DNA of 64,000 bases, from assembly GCA_963989245.1 (NCBI GenBank), contig OZ022348.1:327571-391570 (forward strand), written 5' to 3'. Positions 24,601 to 35,193 of this stretch are shown in pieces; position 1 is the stretch's first letter; each line of letters opens with the position of its first letter. A program made the position numbers and the translations under genes. The notes under the pieces were generated by a model. It was not told the origin of the DNA and did not search any database. It saw nothing but the letters and a program-made list of their open reading frames with translations. This stretch comes from Nansenia antarctica. Taxonomy: Eukaryota > Chordata > Actinopteri > Argentiniformes > Microstomatidae.

Positions 24601-25522
24601 CCATAACACTGTGCTACTGTTGTTATCATATCCATAACACTGTGCTATTGTTGTTATCATATCCATAACACTGTGCTGTTGTTGTTATCATATCGGTCAA
24701 TCCTCAGCCAACACAGAAAGGTTATTGTGTATAATGGTACACATACTTAATTTTAATTAATGATTTCCCTTGTCAAATTAAATTTGCTTTCACTACATAT
24801 GGCCATGCCAATCAACCAGGGGCACGTCAACCCTTTGAATTGAATTCACACTCATTTATATATTATATATAATATCCAGATACGTCTGTCAAATAACACC
24901 ATGACAACACAACTGTCTGGGGACAAACACAGCGAGAAGCTCTGTAGGAGGCTAGTCAATAATGCTATTTAGCTACATGTCTGTAATTCTATTTAAGCCT
25001 TAACAGAGTTAGTATTGCATTGTGTCCCACACTCACAGATGCAGCTCCCAACGAGGTGATTGGCTGGCTGAACATCCTGAAGCTGTGTTTCCTCTCCGGG
25101 GTGACCATGGTGTTCTCGATGGCAGGTAAAGGGTAAAGGTCACCATGGTGTTCTCTATGTCAGGTAACGTCGGTCACGCTCTTGGCAGGATCTTGTAAGG
25201 ATCATCAGTCAGAAATGTTGTCATGAGGAAAAGCTTTATGATTTCTGTCTGAAGTATATGTTTGTGTTTGATATCCTGGTTTACTTTACAGCACTGTTTA
25301 CCTGTCTGCCTGTCTGTCTGTCTGCCTGTCTGTCTGCCTGTCTGTCTGCCTGTCTGTCTGTCTGTATGCCTGTCTGTCTGCCTGTCTGTCTGCCTGTCTG
25401 TCTGTCTGTCCGTCTGTCTGCCTGTCTGAATGTCTGTCTGTCTGTCTGTCCGTCTGTCCGTCTGTTTACTTTACAGCACTTCAACATTTCTGTGACAAAA
25501 GGAGACCTTTGCCCGGCACGAT
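21662..25522 (+). CDS. V-C1 immunoglobulin receptor with charged transmembrane segment
   Basis: Predicted exons are 21662-21710 (signal peptide MHQYLCVLLWTAGPITG), 22751-23068 (V-type Ig: ADLSCHFQ ... VQWFR ... EDAGVYYCEV), 23783-24196 (C1-type Ig: LCVTGGFHPNRLTMTW ... FTCSVQDHP) and 25039-25125 (transmembrane segment). A less certain exon from 25477 gives ALQHFCDKRRPLPG, with a possible donor at 25523. All joins are phase 1 with GT/AG borders. The membrane segment (WLNILKLCFLSGVTMVF) contains a lysine, as in receptors that pair with signalling adaptors or in T-cell-receptor-like chains. The V exon has an in-frame 27-base duplication (QTPSSVTVL/QTPSPVTVL). I do not recognise an orthologue; V-C1-TM order also occurs in tapasin relatives and B7-type proteins. 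Confidence 0.7.
22255..22305 (+). mobile_element. L2/SINE-type 3' tail
   Basis: TAAGTCACTTTGGATAAAAG followed by TATCCGCTAAATGG and a TA run is the tail common to teleost L2 LINEs and partner SINEs. Confidence 0.5.
22309..22528. mobile_element. Truncated Tc1-like element
   Basis: Inverted segments GTAATTGTTTCCAGACAGAT and TCTGTCTGTAAACAATTACT flank a short core. The right end CTTCCGACTTCAACTGTAC matches, from memory, the terminus of Tc1 elements abundant in salmonids and pike. No transposase remains. It sits in intron 1 of the V-C1 gene. Confidence 0.6.
24218..24693. repeat. 31-bp minisatellite, about 15 copies
   Basis: The unit contains CCATAACACTGTGCTACTGT, and lies in the intron just after the C1 exon of the V-C1 gene. 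Confidence 0.95.
25293..25470. repeat. TGTC/TGCC microsatellite between duplicated splice acceptors
   Basis: (CTGT)n and (CCTG)n are flanked on both sides by TTTACTTTACAGCACT. Either copy can act as a 3' splice site; the downstream one leads to a plausible basic cytoplasmic start. Confidence 0.85.
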
Positions 25523-26985
25523 GTACGTACCTCTAATGCTAACATGCTCATTTATGATATATATTTATTACACCTCATTTATTTTAACAGCCATCTTGTT
25601 AGCGTCGCTATCAGGCGTTGTGAGGAAAAGTCAACACTGGCCTAATACATATTTGTCTAAATTACCCTTCCAGGAAATAATGCATCACATCCCCCATAAT
25701 GCATCACATCCCTGCATGGCATCCCCCGTGTATGAGAAACTAAACAAAAGAACAAAAGAAGACTTGTTTGCACTCAGCGCCTCTTCTGAACACTCCAACC
25801 CTTGGCAAACATTTCTGCTGAATCCCCACAGATGCTTGTAATGCGCTGCGTATGTTAGATTGTATATGTATTCATGTATTATTATTATCATATATGTATA
25901 TGTGTTCTCATCACATGATTCCTTGTCTGTGAAAATGAGAGAGAGAGAGAGAGAGAGATGCACTATTTGAAAAGTAGTTCTCCCTCTAAAACCTTTTGCC
26001 CTGTACTGCATATACTATATATAACCCTAACCCTATATAATATATTATAATATATTCTGTATTCTGCTCTCTCACATGCTCTCGCATGTTACTGTACTGT
26101 AACACCCTCAACTGTGCTGCAACATTGACACAAGTTTATGTCAAGCTGCTTTTTGCATTTTCCAATCGTGACAACTGCTGGTGATGCTGTCTCTGTGCTC
26201 CCGTCCTGGTCAGTCCTGTATCAAAGTGAATGTTTCATGCCTGATGTCGCTGTCAAAAAGATGCAAGAATCAACTCATCCTGTGTTGAAGCCTTAAATAA
26301 AAAATTAAAAAAGGAGGATTAGAGTCGTCGCACCACCTTGTGTTATACTACTGTGCTGTGTGGTGTTACTACCCATACTACTGTAATCAGACTCAGAAAG
26401 ATAATATCCCTCCATATGTATGAGATCTCTTAGGTTAATGTGGGTTAGGGTTAGTTAGGGTTAGTTAATGTCTCTTCTTTAATGAGGTTAATGTCTCTTA
26501 GGTTAATGTTAAGAGGTTAATGTCTCTTAGGTTAATGTCTCTTAGGTTAATGTCTCTTCTTTAATGAGGTTAATGTCTCTTCTTGGGGAAATGTAAATTT
26601 AAAGACATATTTTGAAAGTAGAGAAGACCAAGAAGACACAAAAAGACACAACCTGGATCTGGTTCATCATTTATGCTCATAAGATAATTGCAACACAGTT
26701 AAACGTGATTTTCACAAAAGAAATATAGCTGCTAACTCTTGACCATAGGGAACCCTAACCCTAACCCTCAGGCACTAATGTACTAATTTATTATAAGTAG
26801 CTTATTCGGCCATTATTGCAGTAGGTCTTACTAGGACCCCAATTGAAATAAGCCAGTGGCTTTCTTGGGTTTTTATCCTGTTAGTTGACCTTGTATGTAA
26901 TATGTACTTTCATGTACCTACTTCTGCAAATCTTCTAATAAAGTTTTCAATCAATCAATCAATCAAAAGCCATTCTGACCTTTAT
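25523..26985. other. Region downstream of the V-C1 gene
   Basis: No further exon can be assigned with confidence. It holds a GA tract (25938-25958), TTAATGTCTCTT tandem units (26430-26590), a retroelement-like tail ending AATAAAGTTTTC and (AATC)n (26935-26967). Confidence 0.45.
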
Positions 26986-27320
26986 GGACCTGTCGCTAAG
27001 CCACGCCCCCTCCTATCGCTAAGCCACGCCCCCTTTGAAAACTCGGACAAACAAACAACGCTTCACTGACAGTGACTGACTGACCCTGACTGAATGCCAT
27101 TCAATGACTTACAATGGCGGGAGTTGGCAAATTTCTGATTTCTGATTTACCACAGCAAGCAATAGACATGTTTTTTTAAAGATGACCAGAATATTTTGTC
27201 TAGAAGCTTTTCACCGTCAGATATTAGCGAGTTGTTTGTCCGAGTTTTCTGCCTTACGTGACTTTTGCTGTGATATGATTGGACAATTTCTATTTTGGGG
27301 CGTGGCTTAGCGATAGGTCC
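26986..27320. mobile_element. Non-autonomous DNA transposon (MITE)
   Basis: Terminal inverted repeats of 24 bases with one mismatch: left GGACCTGTCGCTAAGCCACG..., right ...CGTGGCTTAGCGATAGGTCC. The body is 335 bases and has no coding capacity. A partial second copy of the left TIR lies just inside the left end. Superfamily not assigned. Confidence 0.7.
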
Positions 27321-27591
27321 ATTGAAACAGGCGACGTTCAGGTTATTGGCTAGATATCCTTACCTCAAGGCCAACCTCGCGTTTTGAGGGGCTGGGTAGA
27401 AAGCAAACTCTTATAATCTCCATATTAGCGCCTAACTAGAGTTCCATAATCTAAAGGGTTCCCATATCTGTATTTGCTCCCACAATTACAGTCAACACGC
27501 CACCCTGACGTTTCCACATTGAGAGGTCTGTACAAAAGGGAATCCACATAACCCATTTCATGAAGCAAATGATATCAATCATATAATTGGA

Positions 27592-27626
<35 letters not shown>

Positions 27627-27870
27627 TCAAACAGTCATGCACTCATTAATTCACATAAACACACAAACATAACAGAACCTAGGAGGACACACTGTACAGA
27701 AGGTGAATATCGTCAACACCTTTCTCCTACATGGGATGTGCTGTTGTTGTTCTCCTACATGGGATGTTGTGACACGTTGACACAGTGTTTGATGGGCTTA
27801 TCTCTCATTGCTCAGAGATTATGTTTCACAGATATTCGATCTGCTGATCTCTCAGACTGACTGAGCTCAC

Positions 27871-28112
27871 ATAGGGACAGACAGACAGACAGACAGAGGG
27901 ACAGAGACAGACAGACAGACAGACAGAGGGACAGAGACAGACAGAGGGACAGACAGACAGACATAGGGACAGACAGACAGATGCTGATCTCTCAGACTGA
28001 CTGAGCTCACATAGGGACAGACAGACAGACAGAGGGACAGACAGACAGACAGACAGACAGACAGAGGGACAGACAGACAGACAGACATAGGGACAGACAG
28101 ACAGATGCTGAT
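27871..28112. repeat. GACA/GAGGGACA compound repeat
   Basis: (GACA)n with GAGGGACA punctuation. Within it, a 38-base unit with GATGCTGATCTCTCAGACTG recurs three times (27842, 27980, 28105). Confidence 0.85.
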
Positions 28113-28571
28113 CTCTCAGACTGACTGAAGCTCAACAACGCAGCTCCTGGTTGTGTAAAAGGTCCTCACAATGTTTTGATAGAACAGTTGTTTAATGATA
28201 TGTCACCTTGCAGCAGAGATTTGTCTTGTTAGACAAACCATACAACAAATATATCCAAGCACAGTCACAGTAGGTGTGTACGCGTACAGTAATATACCTT
28301 ATAGGCAACAACTGCACTTCGTTCCAGGAAGATACAGCAACTCCCCTGTGTGACTTCTTGTGGCTTTGCTATGGAGGAAGGTTCCATATCTCACACATAT
28401 CCTGTCTCTAATCTCAATAGGCAGTTTGCCAGAGGATGATCAAACAGAGACACAGATAGTGTAAATGACAATCTCACTTAGTTGTAAGAACATCAACAGC
28501 ACAGTAATTTCCTGCCTCCAGGCATGGTGGAATAACATCTAATGTCAGCTGCCATGGGGCTGTAAACTAGT

Positions 28572-29576
28572 TCAGATAGCGTTGATCTCCCCTTGTGTTG
28601 GTCCCTTGTCTTTCTTTGTCTCGTTCGCAGCCTCCCGAGAGGACCAGAGCACGTGACAGGACACACACCTGCTCATTCTGGTCCTCACCCCTTTAATCAC
28701 ACTCCCCAGTGTCCCCCTCACGGCGGCGGAAGAGAAATAGAAAATGAAGGGATCCAGAGAGGCGTTGAAGGTGCTCAGTAGAAGAGCCATGTCTCTCCAA
28801 TCGGGGCTGACTTCCGTAGCGAACCCCACGATGTGTGAGATGTTGTAGGGTCCGAAGCACAGGGCGAACACCACCAGAGTCCCCAGAGCCAATCCGATGG
28901 CCCGGAGGCGTCTGCGGCGCCCAATGTGGGGCAGCTTGGAGAGGATGCGGATGAAGTTGATGTAGCAGAAGCTACAGACGATCAGGGGGATGCAGAACAG
29001 GACCAGGCAGAGCTCCAAACGGACAGGCAAGAGGATCTGCAGCTGTGCCTCGGTGAACTGCTCGTAGCAGACGTTCCTGTAAGACAGCGGGCCGGTGGAG
29101 GAGTTGTTTGGTAGGCGACCGAAGTTGGGGTCGTAGTAGGGCACGATGAAGACAATGCTGAGTTGGAAGAAAGTGAAGAGCCAGAAGAAGATGCTGGCCG
29201 CCACGGCGTACTTGGGCCGGCGCTTGAGCGCGTGCTGGATGGGGAAGGCCACGCCCAGGTAGCGTTCCACGCTGACGGCGGTGAGGATGAAGGTGCTGTT
29301 GTAGATGGTCATGTAGAAGATGAAGCCCGACAACGGACACAGGAAATAGGGCAGGCTCCAAGTCATGCCGTTGGACACCTCCTGCATCTTGAACGGCAGG
29401 AAGAGGAGGAAGAGGAGGTCGGAGATGGTCAGGTTGAGGAGCAGGATGTCGATGGGCGTGGCTTTCTGCCTCACCTTCTTGCTGAAGGTGTAGAAGGCCA
29501 GGAGGTTGGCGGGGAAGCCAGTCACGAAGGTGATGACGTAGACAGAGAGGCACAGCGCGGTGTGGCAGTCCTGCAT
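28572..29576 (-). CDS. ffar2-like: Free fatty acid receptor 2/3-like GPCR (copy 1)
   Basis: A complete, intron-free coding region of 334 residues for a class A GPCR of the short-chain fatty acid receptor group; mammalian FFAR2/3 sense acetate, propionate and butyrate and couple to Gi/Gq. Seven hydrophobic segments are present. Family marks are TGFPANLLAFYTF (TM1), SVERYLGVAFP (the DRY position is ERY), LPVRLELCLVLF with the TM5 Arg, CFGPYNISHIVG with the TM6 His, and SPDWRD with the TM7 Arg. That His and these two Arg bind the carboxylate in mammalian FFAR2. DPFIFYF replaces NPxxY. The start at 29576 is the first ATG that opens the frame; upstream codons in the frame begin only at GTG. A likely 3' splice site of a 5' UTR intron lies at 29648 (CCCCCCAG). 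CPLSGFIF resembles FFAR3, other parts FFAR2. Confidence 0.92.
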   Translation of the reverse strand: MQDCHTALCLSVYVITFVTGFPANLLAFYTFSKKVRQKATPIDILLLNLTISDLLFLLFLPFKMQEVSNGMTWSLPYFLCPLSGFIFYMTIYNSTFILTAVSVERYLGVAFPIQHALKRRPKYAVAASIFFWLFTFFQLSIVFIVPYYDPNFGRLPNNSSTGPLSYRNVCYEQFTEAQLQILLPVRLELCLVLFCIPLIVCSFCYINFIRILSKLPHIGRRRRLRAIGLALGTLVVFALCFGPYNISHIVGFATEVSPDWRDMALLLSTFNASLDPFIFYFSSAAVRGTLGSVIKGVRTRMSRCVSCHVLWSSREAANETKKDKGPTQGEINAI

Positions 29577-29626
29577 GGCGGTCTGGTGCTCAGCAGTCAC
29601 TTGATAGCGCAGGGAAGCGAGGTCTG

Positions 29627-29632
29627 TCACAT
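29627..29632 (-). promoter_or_regulatory. Start-stop upstream ORF (ATGTGA)
   Basis: ATG followed at once by TGA lies 51 bases upstream of the FFAR copy 1 start, in what would be 5' UTR if the 29648 acceptor is used. Such minimal uORFs can stall ribosomes in other genes. Its transcription here is inferred. Confidence 0.3.
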
Positions 29633-29934
29633 CGTCTCACTGTGTCTGGGGGGATGAAAGCGTTCCACCACAAGGGGTTTGATCTGTCAGACAGTCTGAG
29701 GCTTTGGGGTCTAGGGCTGCTTATTGGGTCAACAGCCTGGAACTAACCCGGTTAGACAGCGTGGTTTTCCTGTCCCCACAATATACCAAAGCTCATCGTT
29801 TCTTCAAGGGCTTCAAATTCTGTTGACAATGGAGAATAGAAAGAGATTACTACACTGAGCACAATAAGATCCACCTGTTGTCATTTGATTTTTCCAGGGT
29901 GCAGTAGTAGGTTTTTTATTGACAGTTTTGGTTT

Positions 29935-30060
29935 TAATAATAATAATAATAATAATAATACATTACACTTATATAGCGCTTTTCTAGACACTCAAAGACG
30001 CTTTACAAACAAAAAATAAATAAAAGATAAAAATAAATAAAAGATAATAAAAGAAAGTAT
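29935..30060. mobile_element. Retroelement tail fragment after TAA microsatellite
   Basis: (TAA)n is followed by CACTTATATAGCGCTTTTCT and GACGCTTTACAAAC, which in reverse orientation is the L2/SINE-type 3' end. Confidence 0.5.
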
Positions 30061-30629
30061 AGGGGCCTTAAGGTAGTGCTGGGATAATGAGTTATTATTA
30101 TCTTAGTAATGATTTTGCTTAATAATCACTTAATAATTAATTAATAATCACTTAATGAATCATTTTGCTTAATAATCACACATTAATATAATGTGCATCT
30201 ATATGTTTGACAGAAACAAATCTAGGTAAAAGGTTAACTACTGTATAATGCACCCGACTCTGTTTTCGGTGAGAAATATGATTGACTGGGTTTTAATGCG
30301 GGAACACACAGGAACACACAAATAAAGTCCATTCCATTCCACATGGTGTCTATAGGCTCACGCTTCTGCACTGGAGCTTTAATATTGCCTTATCATTTAA
30401 CTACCTTACATTTCCTTAGACACACAAACACAGGAGGGTTTATAGAGCTGAGGGCAACGTCCACATGTTGCTGATGAGAACCATGGCTTGACAAACATCC
30501 ACTTTGGATCAGACTTGTCAGTTGTCAAAAGGTGGTAAATGTAGCATCAGTGTGCAGGATACTTTCTCAGAGTATTTTCACACAAGCTGACAGCCGACAC
30601 ATATTATATCAGTATGTCATGTTCACTGT

Positions 30630-32025
30630 AGTATTGTGGTATGAATGTATCCTACAGTATCCTGCTCTCAAACACCCGGTCCTGTGACCACATCACTCCT
30701 GTCCTCCACTCTCTCCACTGGCTCCCCATCAAAGAACGCATCCAATTCAAAGTCCTCATCCTCACATACAAAGCCCTCCATAGCCTGGCCCCCCCTTACC
30801 TGACTGACCTCCTTCTCCCCCACCGCCCTACCCGTACCCTCTGATCCTCATCCATTGTTCCCCTCACTGTCCCACCCTCAAAACTCAAAGGCTTCGGTCA
30901 CCGTGCCTTTTCACGAGCTGCACCCCGCCTCTGGAACTCTCTCCCTCAACCACTCAGAGACTCAGCCTCACTCTCCACTTTTAAATCCCACCTCAAAACC
31001 TACCTGTTCTCCCACGCATACAACCTCCCCTACCCCTAACCATCTCCCCTAACCCTGCCACCCCCCCTCCCCCCCTGGACACGCATACAACCTCCCCTAC
31101 CCCTAACCATCTCCCCTAACCCTGCCACCCCCCCTCCCCCCCTGGACACGCATACAACCTCCCCTACCCCTAACCATCTCCCCTAACCCTGCCACCCCCC
31201 CTCCTCCCCCCCTGGACATGCATACAACCTCCCCTACCCCTAACCATCTCCCCTAACCCTGCCACCCCCCTCCCCCCCTGGACATGCATACAACCTCCCC
31301 TACCCCTAACCATCTCCCCTAACCCTGCCACCCCCCCCCTCCCCCCCTGGACATGCATACAACCTCCCCTACCCCTAACCATCTCCCCTAACCCTGCCAC
31401 CCCCCCCCCCCCCCCTGGACATGCATACAACCTCCCCTACCCCTAACCATCTCCCCTAACCCTGCCACCTGCCACCCCCCTCCCCCCCTGGACACGCATA
31501 CAACCTCCCCTACCCCTAACCATCTCCCCTAACCCTGCCACCCCCCCTCCCCCCCTGGACATGCATACAACCTCCCCTACCCCTAACCATCTCCCCTAAC
31601 CCTGCCAACCACCTCCCCCCCTGGACATGTATACAACCTCCCCTACCCCTAACCATCTCCCCTAACCCTGCCACCCCCCCTCCCCCCCTGGACATGCATA
31701 CAACCTCCCCTACCCCTAACCATCTCCCCTAAACCTGCCACCCCCCCCTGGACATGCATACAACCTCCCCTACCCCTAACCATCTCCCCTAAACCTGCCA
31801 CCCCCTCCCCCCTGGACATGCATACAACCTCCCCTACCCCTAACCATCTCCCCTAACCCTGCCACCCCCCTCCCCGTTCGTTAACTCTGTGTTCTATGTG
31901 GTCATGTTATCTGTTGCTTGTGGTTTCTGTGGTTTCCATTTTTCCCATATTGTCAGCGTCTTTGAGCCCCGGAAAAGTGCTATATAAATATAATGAATTA
32001 TTATTATCATTATTATTATTATTAA
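30630..32025 (+). mobile_element. L2-type LINE 3' end with internal VNTR
   Basis: The C-terminus of the LINE ORF is readable across two frames: HITPVLHSLHWLPIKERIQF and TYKALHSLAPPYLTDLL, then after a frameshift RAFSRAAPRLWNSLP and a final HLKTYLFSHAY. The 3' end (about 31877-32025) has TTGAGCCCCGGAAAAGTGC and TATATAAATATAATGAATTA followed by (ATT)n, as expected for an L2 tail. Between them lies an expanded minisatellite. The 5' part is absent, so it is a dead truncated copy. Confidence 0.8.
31010..31876. repeat. About 67-bp C-rich VNTR in the L2 3' UTR
   Basis: Twelve to thirteen units of about 60-75 bases (CATACAACCTCCCCTACCCC, TAACCATCTCCCCTAACCCT, then a variable C run). Length differences are mostly in the C run. 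The minus strand carries repeated G6-G12 runs. Confidence 0.9.
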
Positions 32026-32039
32026 ATGTGTCAGACAAG

Positions 32040-32840
32040 TCATCCATTTCAAATAGACGTACAGCTGAGCCTCTCATGATAGACAGTGTAGTATTTACAG
32101 TATAGTACAATACAGAACCTACGTAGGCTAAGAGTCATCACACACGTGGACACACTAACTGATCTTTTGCAAAGAAAACACATTTTTTATAAAGATGTAC
32201 CTGACCATATGTGTACATGAAGAAAGTATTGATCTGATAAAGCAGGTAAGTCAGAAACAAGTGGAGAAGAAGTTTCACTACTCGTTCTTTTCTTTCATTG
32301 GCCGATGACTAATAATGGAGATTCCTTCCTCTCCCTCTGGATTATGTAACCAGGACGATAACGTGAAGGAATTCCAACATGTCCAAACCTCAAAGACCAC
32401 CTCCAACGTTTTACATCTACAGTGTCCATTCTTTATGTCACCTCATTCTACATCTACTGTACATAAGAAACTTAATTTTTAAATTGAGGAACAGCATCTT
32501 ACCTCATTCCACAGTGGTTTTCTTGGCACTTCCACTTATAACCGTGAGTCAACTCTGACTACATCACCTTCTCTCCCCTTCTCAAGCTTATTGCTGCTCC
32601 AACTAGTGTGCCTGTCTGTTTACAAGATAAACTAAACATTCAGCGCAGACTAAATTATTATTATTATTAGATATATCCAGCTGCAATCTATCTCTCTGGC
32701 TCTGCAAACAAGGTTTCTGTAGTAACCGTTGTCCCGTATGTCCGGCGATGAGCGGGATGGTTGGTGAAGGGCTTGAGGAGCGTCTGGTCCGCTGGTTGTT
32801 ACACTCTGGCTGTTATCCGGACCTACTGGAGTATAAGGGC
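32040..32840. other. Intergenic stretch between the FFAR genes
   Basis: Unique AT-rich sequence without a recognised exon or element. Confidence 0.4.
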
Positions 32841-32853
32841 CATTCTAAAACGT

Positions 32854-32854
<1 letters not shown>

Positions 32855-32905
<51 letters not shown>

Positions 32906-32939
32906 ACGCACGCACACATACACACACACACACACACAG

Positions 32940-32983
<44 letters not shown>

Positions 32984-33020
32984 ATACACACACACACACC
33001 CACAAACATACAGACACACA

Positions 33021-33061
<41 letters not shown>

Positions 33062-33075
33062 AGCCACACACGTGC
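32855..33075. repeat. CA microsatellite
   Basis: About 220 bases of (CA)n with CACG, CATA and CAGA interruptions. Long His/Thr and Val/Cys frames here are artefacts. Confidence 0.95.
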
Positions 33076-34035
33076 ATGGCTGTCCAAACAGCTCTGTTGT
33101 TGACCTTCCATATACATCATTCTACCAATGTTTTATACTATGTTTAAAATAGACAGATAAGTCTAATGAACATTGAACATTTTTTCACTTCTGTTATTCA
33201 TTGACTGATATGTGAGCACAGTGAAATCCCCTCCAGGGCTATGGGCTATGGTCTGGATACACGATACCAAACACAGAACAGTTAACAGGAAGAAGGAAAT
33301 AAAACCCTGAATAGACAAATGCAGTCAACGGTTCTCGTAATGCTTTTGTCTTTTTTTTGCTAACTAAAATGCAGGGTGGGGGTGTACCGGGGGGGTCGGG
33401 GGGGCAGAAACCCTTCCCCATTGCTCTGTTACTCACAAAGTGCCCTCCTGGATGTTTAGGTTTTTTCACATTGCGCTCCCTCCCTAACCCGCAGCACCCC
33501 TCCTCCCCCGTGCCCGTTTCCTCTGCCACTCATCACGCCTTTCACAGTTGTTGGCATCGCAAAAACACCCTCAGCCCCAACCCTCAGCCCCGTTGTGCCC
33601 CTGTCCTGCATAAGTCTGCACACGCCCCTGACCTGCACTAGTGGTGGACGAGGTGAGGAAGGAAGAGAAGCACACAGAACCATACTCTTACATACTCTTA
33701 CATTGTAGAAATTAGAGCTTCTTTCTTCCTGTTTAAGTGCTGATTATTGTCTCTTCTCACTGGCAGCAAGACTCCTTTTGAAGTTAGCTTACGTTATGTA
33801 AATTGGTGTGAGACACTTTCAAGTGAGTTTCATTTACGCAGATAATGTAAAACACTCCACTTGTGGGGCTTAGGCTATTGTTTTCAAACTGTGTCAGCTG
33901 TGGAATGTCTCCTGGCCTTTGACCTCCTCCTCCTTTGATGTCTGGCCAGCGTCTCTCTCCAGTCATTACGTTGTTGTGAAGTTTTCTCACTCCTCAAAGG
34001 CATCAGTGAGCACTTTTATCATTTTAATTTTTAAT

Positions 34036-34222
34036 GTGTTTAGGGCATTTCTGCTTTAATGGGATAGAGACGGTAGAGATTGACATGCAGGATGGGTGAG
34101 AGAGAGGAGGGATGACATGCAGGATGGGTGAGAGTGAGGAGGGATGACATGCAGGATATGTTGACGGCCGGAATCAAACCGAGGACCCTGCGATTACATG
34201 GCTGACACTTTAGTGTGCTACG
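34036..34222 (-). mobile_element. tRNA-derived SINE with internal duplication
   Basis: Read on the minus strand, a tRNA-like head (GCTGGCGTAGCAC as A box, GGTTTGATTCCGG as B box) is followed by a body with three copies of a CATCCTGCATGTCA-containing unit of about 38 bases, ending near CCCATTAAAGCAG. The body resembles the SINE at 45895-46060. Confidence 0.65.
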
Positions 34223-34304
34223 CCAGCAAGCAAAGCAACTTCTCATTAGATAGTAAGAGTCATGAGTAAAAGAAGTGGTGATGTGGAAGTGTTAAAAGAA
34301 CAAG

Positions 34305-34686
34305 TACAGGTGCAACTCCAAAAATTAGAATATCGTGCAAAAGTTCATTTATTTCAGTAATTCAACTTAAAGGGTTAAACTTAGATATTATATAGACTCA
34401 TTACATGCAAAGCGAGATATTTAAAGCCTTTATTTGTTATAAATTTGATGATTATGGCTTACAGCTTATGAAAACCCCAAATTAAATATCTCAGAAATTG
34501 TTAATATTACATGAAATCAATAATAAAAGGATTTTAAATACAGAAATGTCAGCCCTCTGAAAAGTATAATCATGCATATGTACAATGCAATGAGTCTATA
34601 TAATATTTAAGTTTAACCCTTTACGTTCAATTACTGAAATGAATGAACTTTTGCACGATATTCAATTTTTTTGAGTTGCACCTGTA
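34305..34686. mobile_element. Non-autonomous DNA transposon with long TIRs
   Basis: Ends are TACAGGTGCAACTCCAAAAA and TTTTTTGAGTTGCACCTGTA. Inverted similarity continues about 60 bases inward (CGTGCAAAAGTTCATT / AATGAACTTTTGCACG). The element is 380 bases, noncoding and flanked by TA. From memory, highly similar copies are widespread in teleosts. Confidence 0.8.
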
Positions 34687-35193
34687 TATTCATGTTGTGT
34701 GATACTTCATAAACCCTTCAGTTTATAACAAAAAAACTGAGGTTTTAGACATGCACTTGGACTTATTGGTATTATGCAAGCCAGTATATCCCATTTTGTC
34801 AAACATTTGTAAAGAGTGACTCAACAGTAATTTTGTATTGCAAAATATATTTTAATCTCATCAGGATAACCAGACCCTGTAGTATAAATGATGAACCACT
34901 GTACTGTAAAGGAAAGAAGTACAGTGTTTACAGTGTTTCTTTGATTGTATTTAAACACAAATTGGAGTGCTAGCCTTACTGTGTGCTTACTTTCTATAAG
35001 AAGCAGTATACAAAATGCTTACCAGAGATATTCAAAATAGTATAAGTAAATATAAATACATTTAATAAATTCCAAAATAAATCAAAATATGATACAATAA
35101 TATGCACACTTATAAGTTCTCAGTCTTTTTTGTGTCAAACAGAAGCTCAACAGATCTGCTAAGCCAGCTAGAAGGTGTAGCGATGTCGCCACT

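Noticed and set aside
25509..25841. Independent 110-codon gene
   Set aside because: It has no ATG at its beginning and runs on from the possible last exon of the V-C1 gene; it ends in sequence without similarity to any domain. At most a read-through tail.
28972..29657. Open frames on both strands overlapping FFAR copy 1 (193 and 164 codons)
   Set aside because: They are compositional shadows of the receptor coding sequence, which has full family conservation.
32748..33152. Thr/His and Val/Cys reading frames
   Set aside because: Produced entirely by a CA microsatellite.
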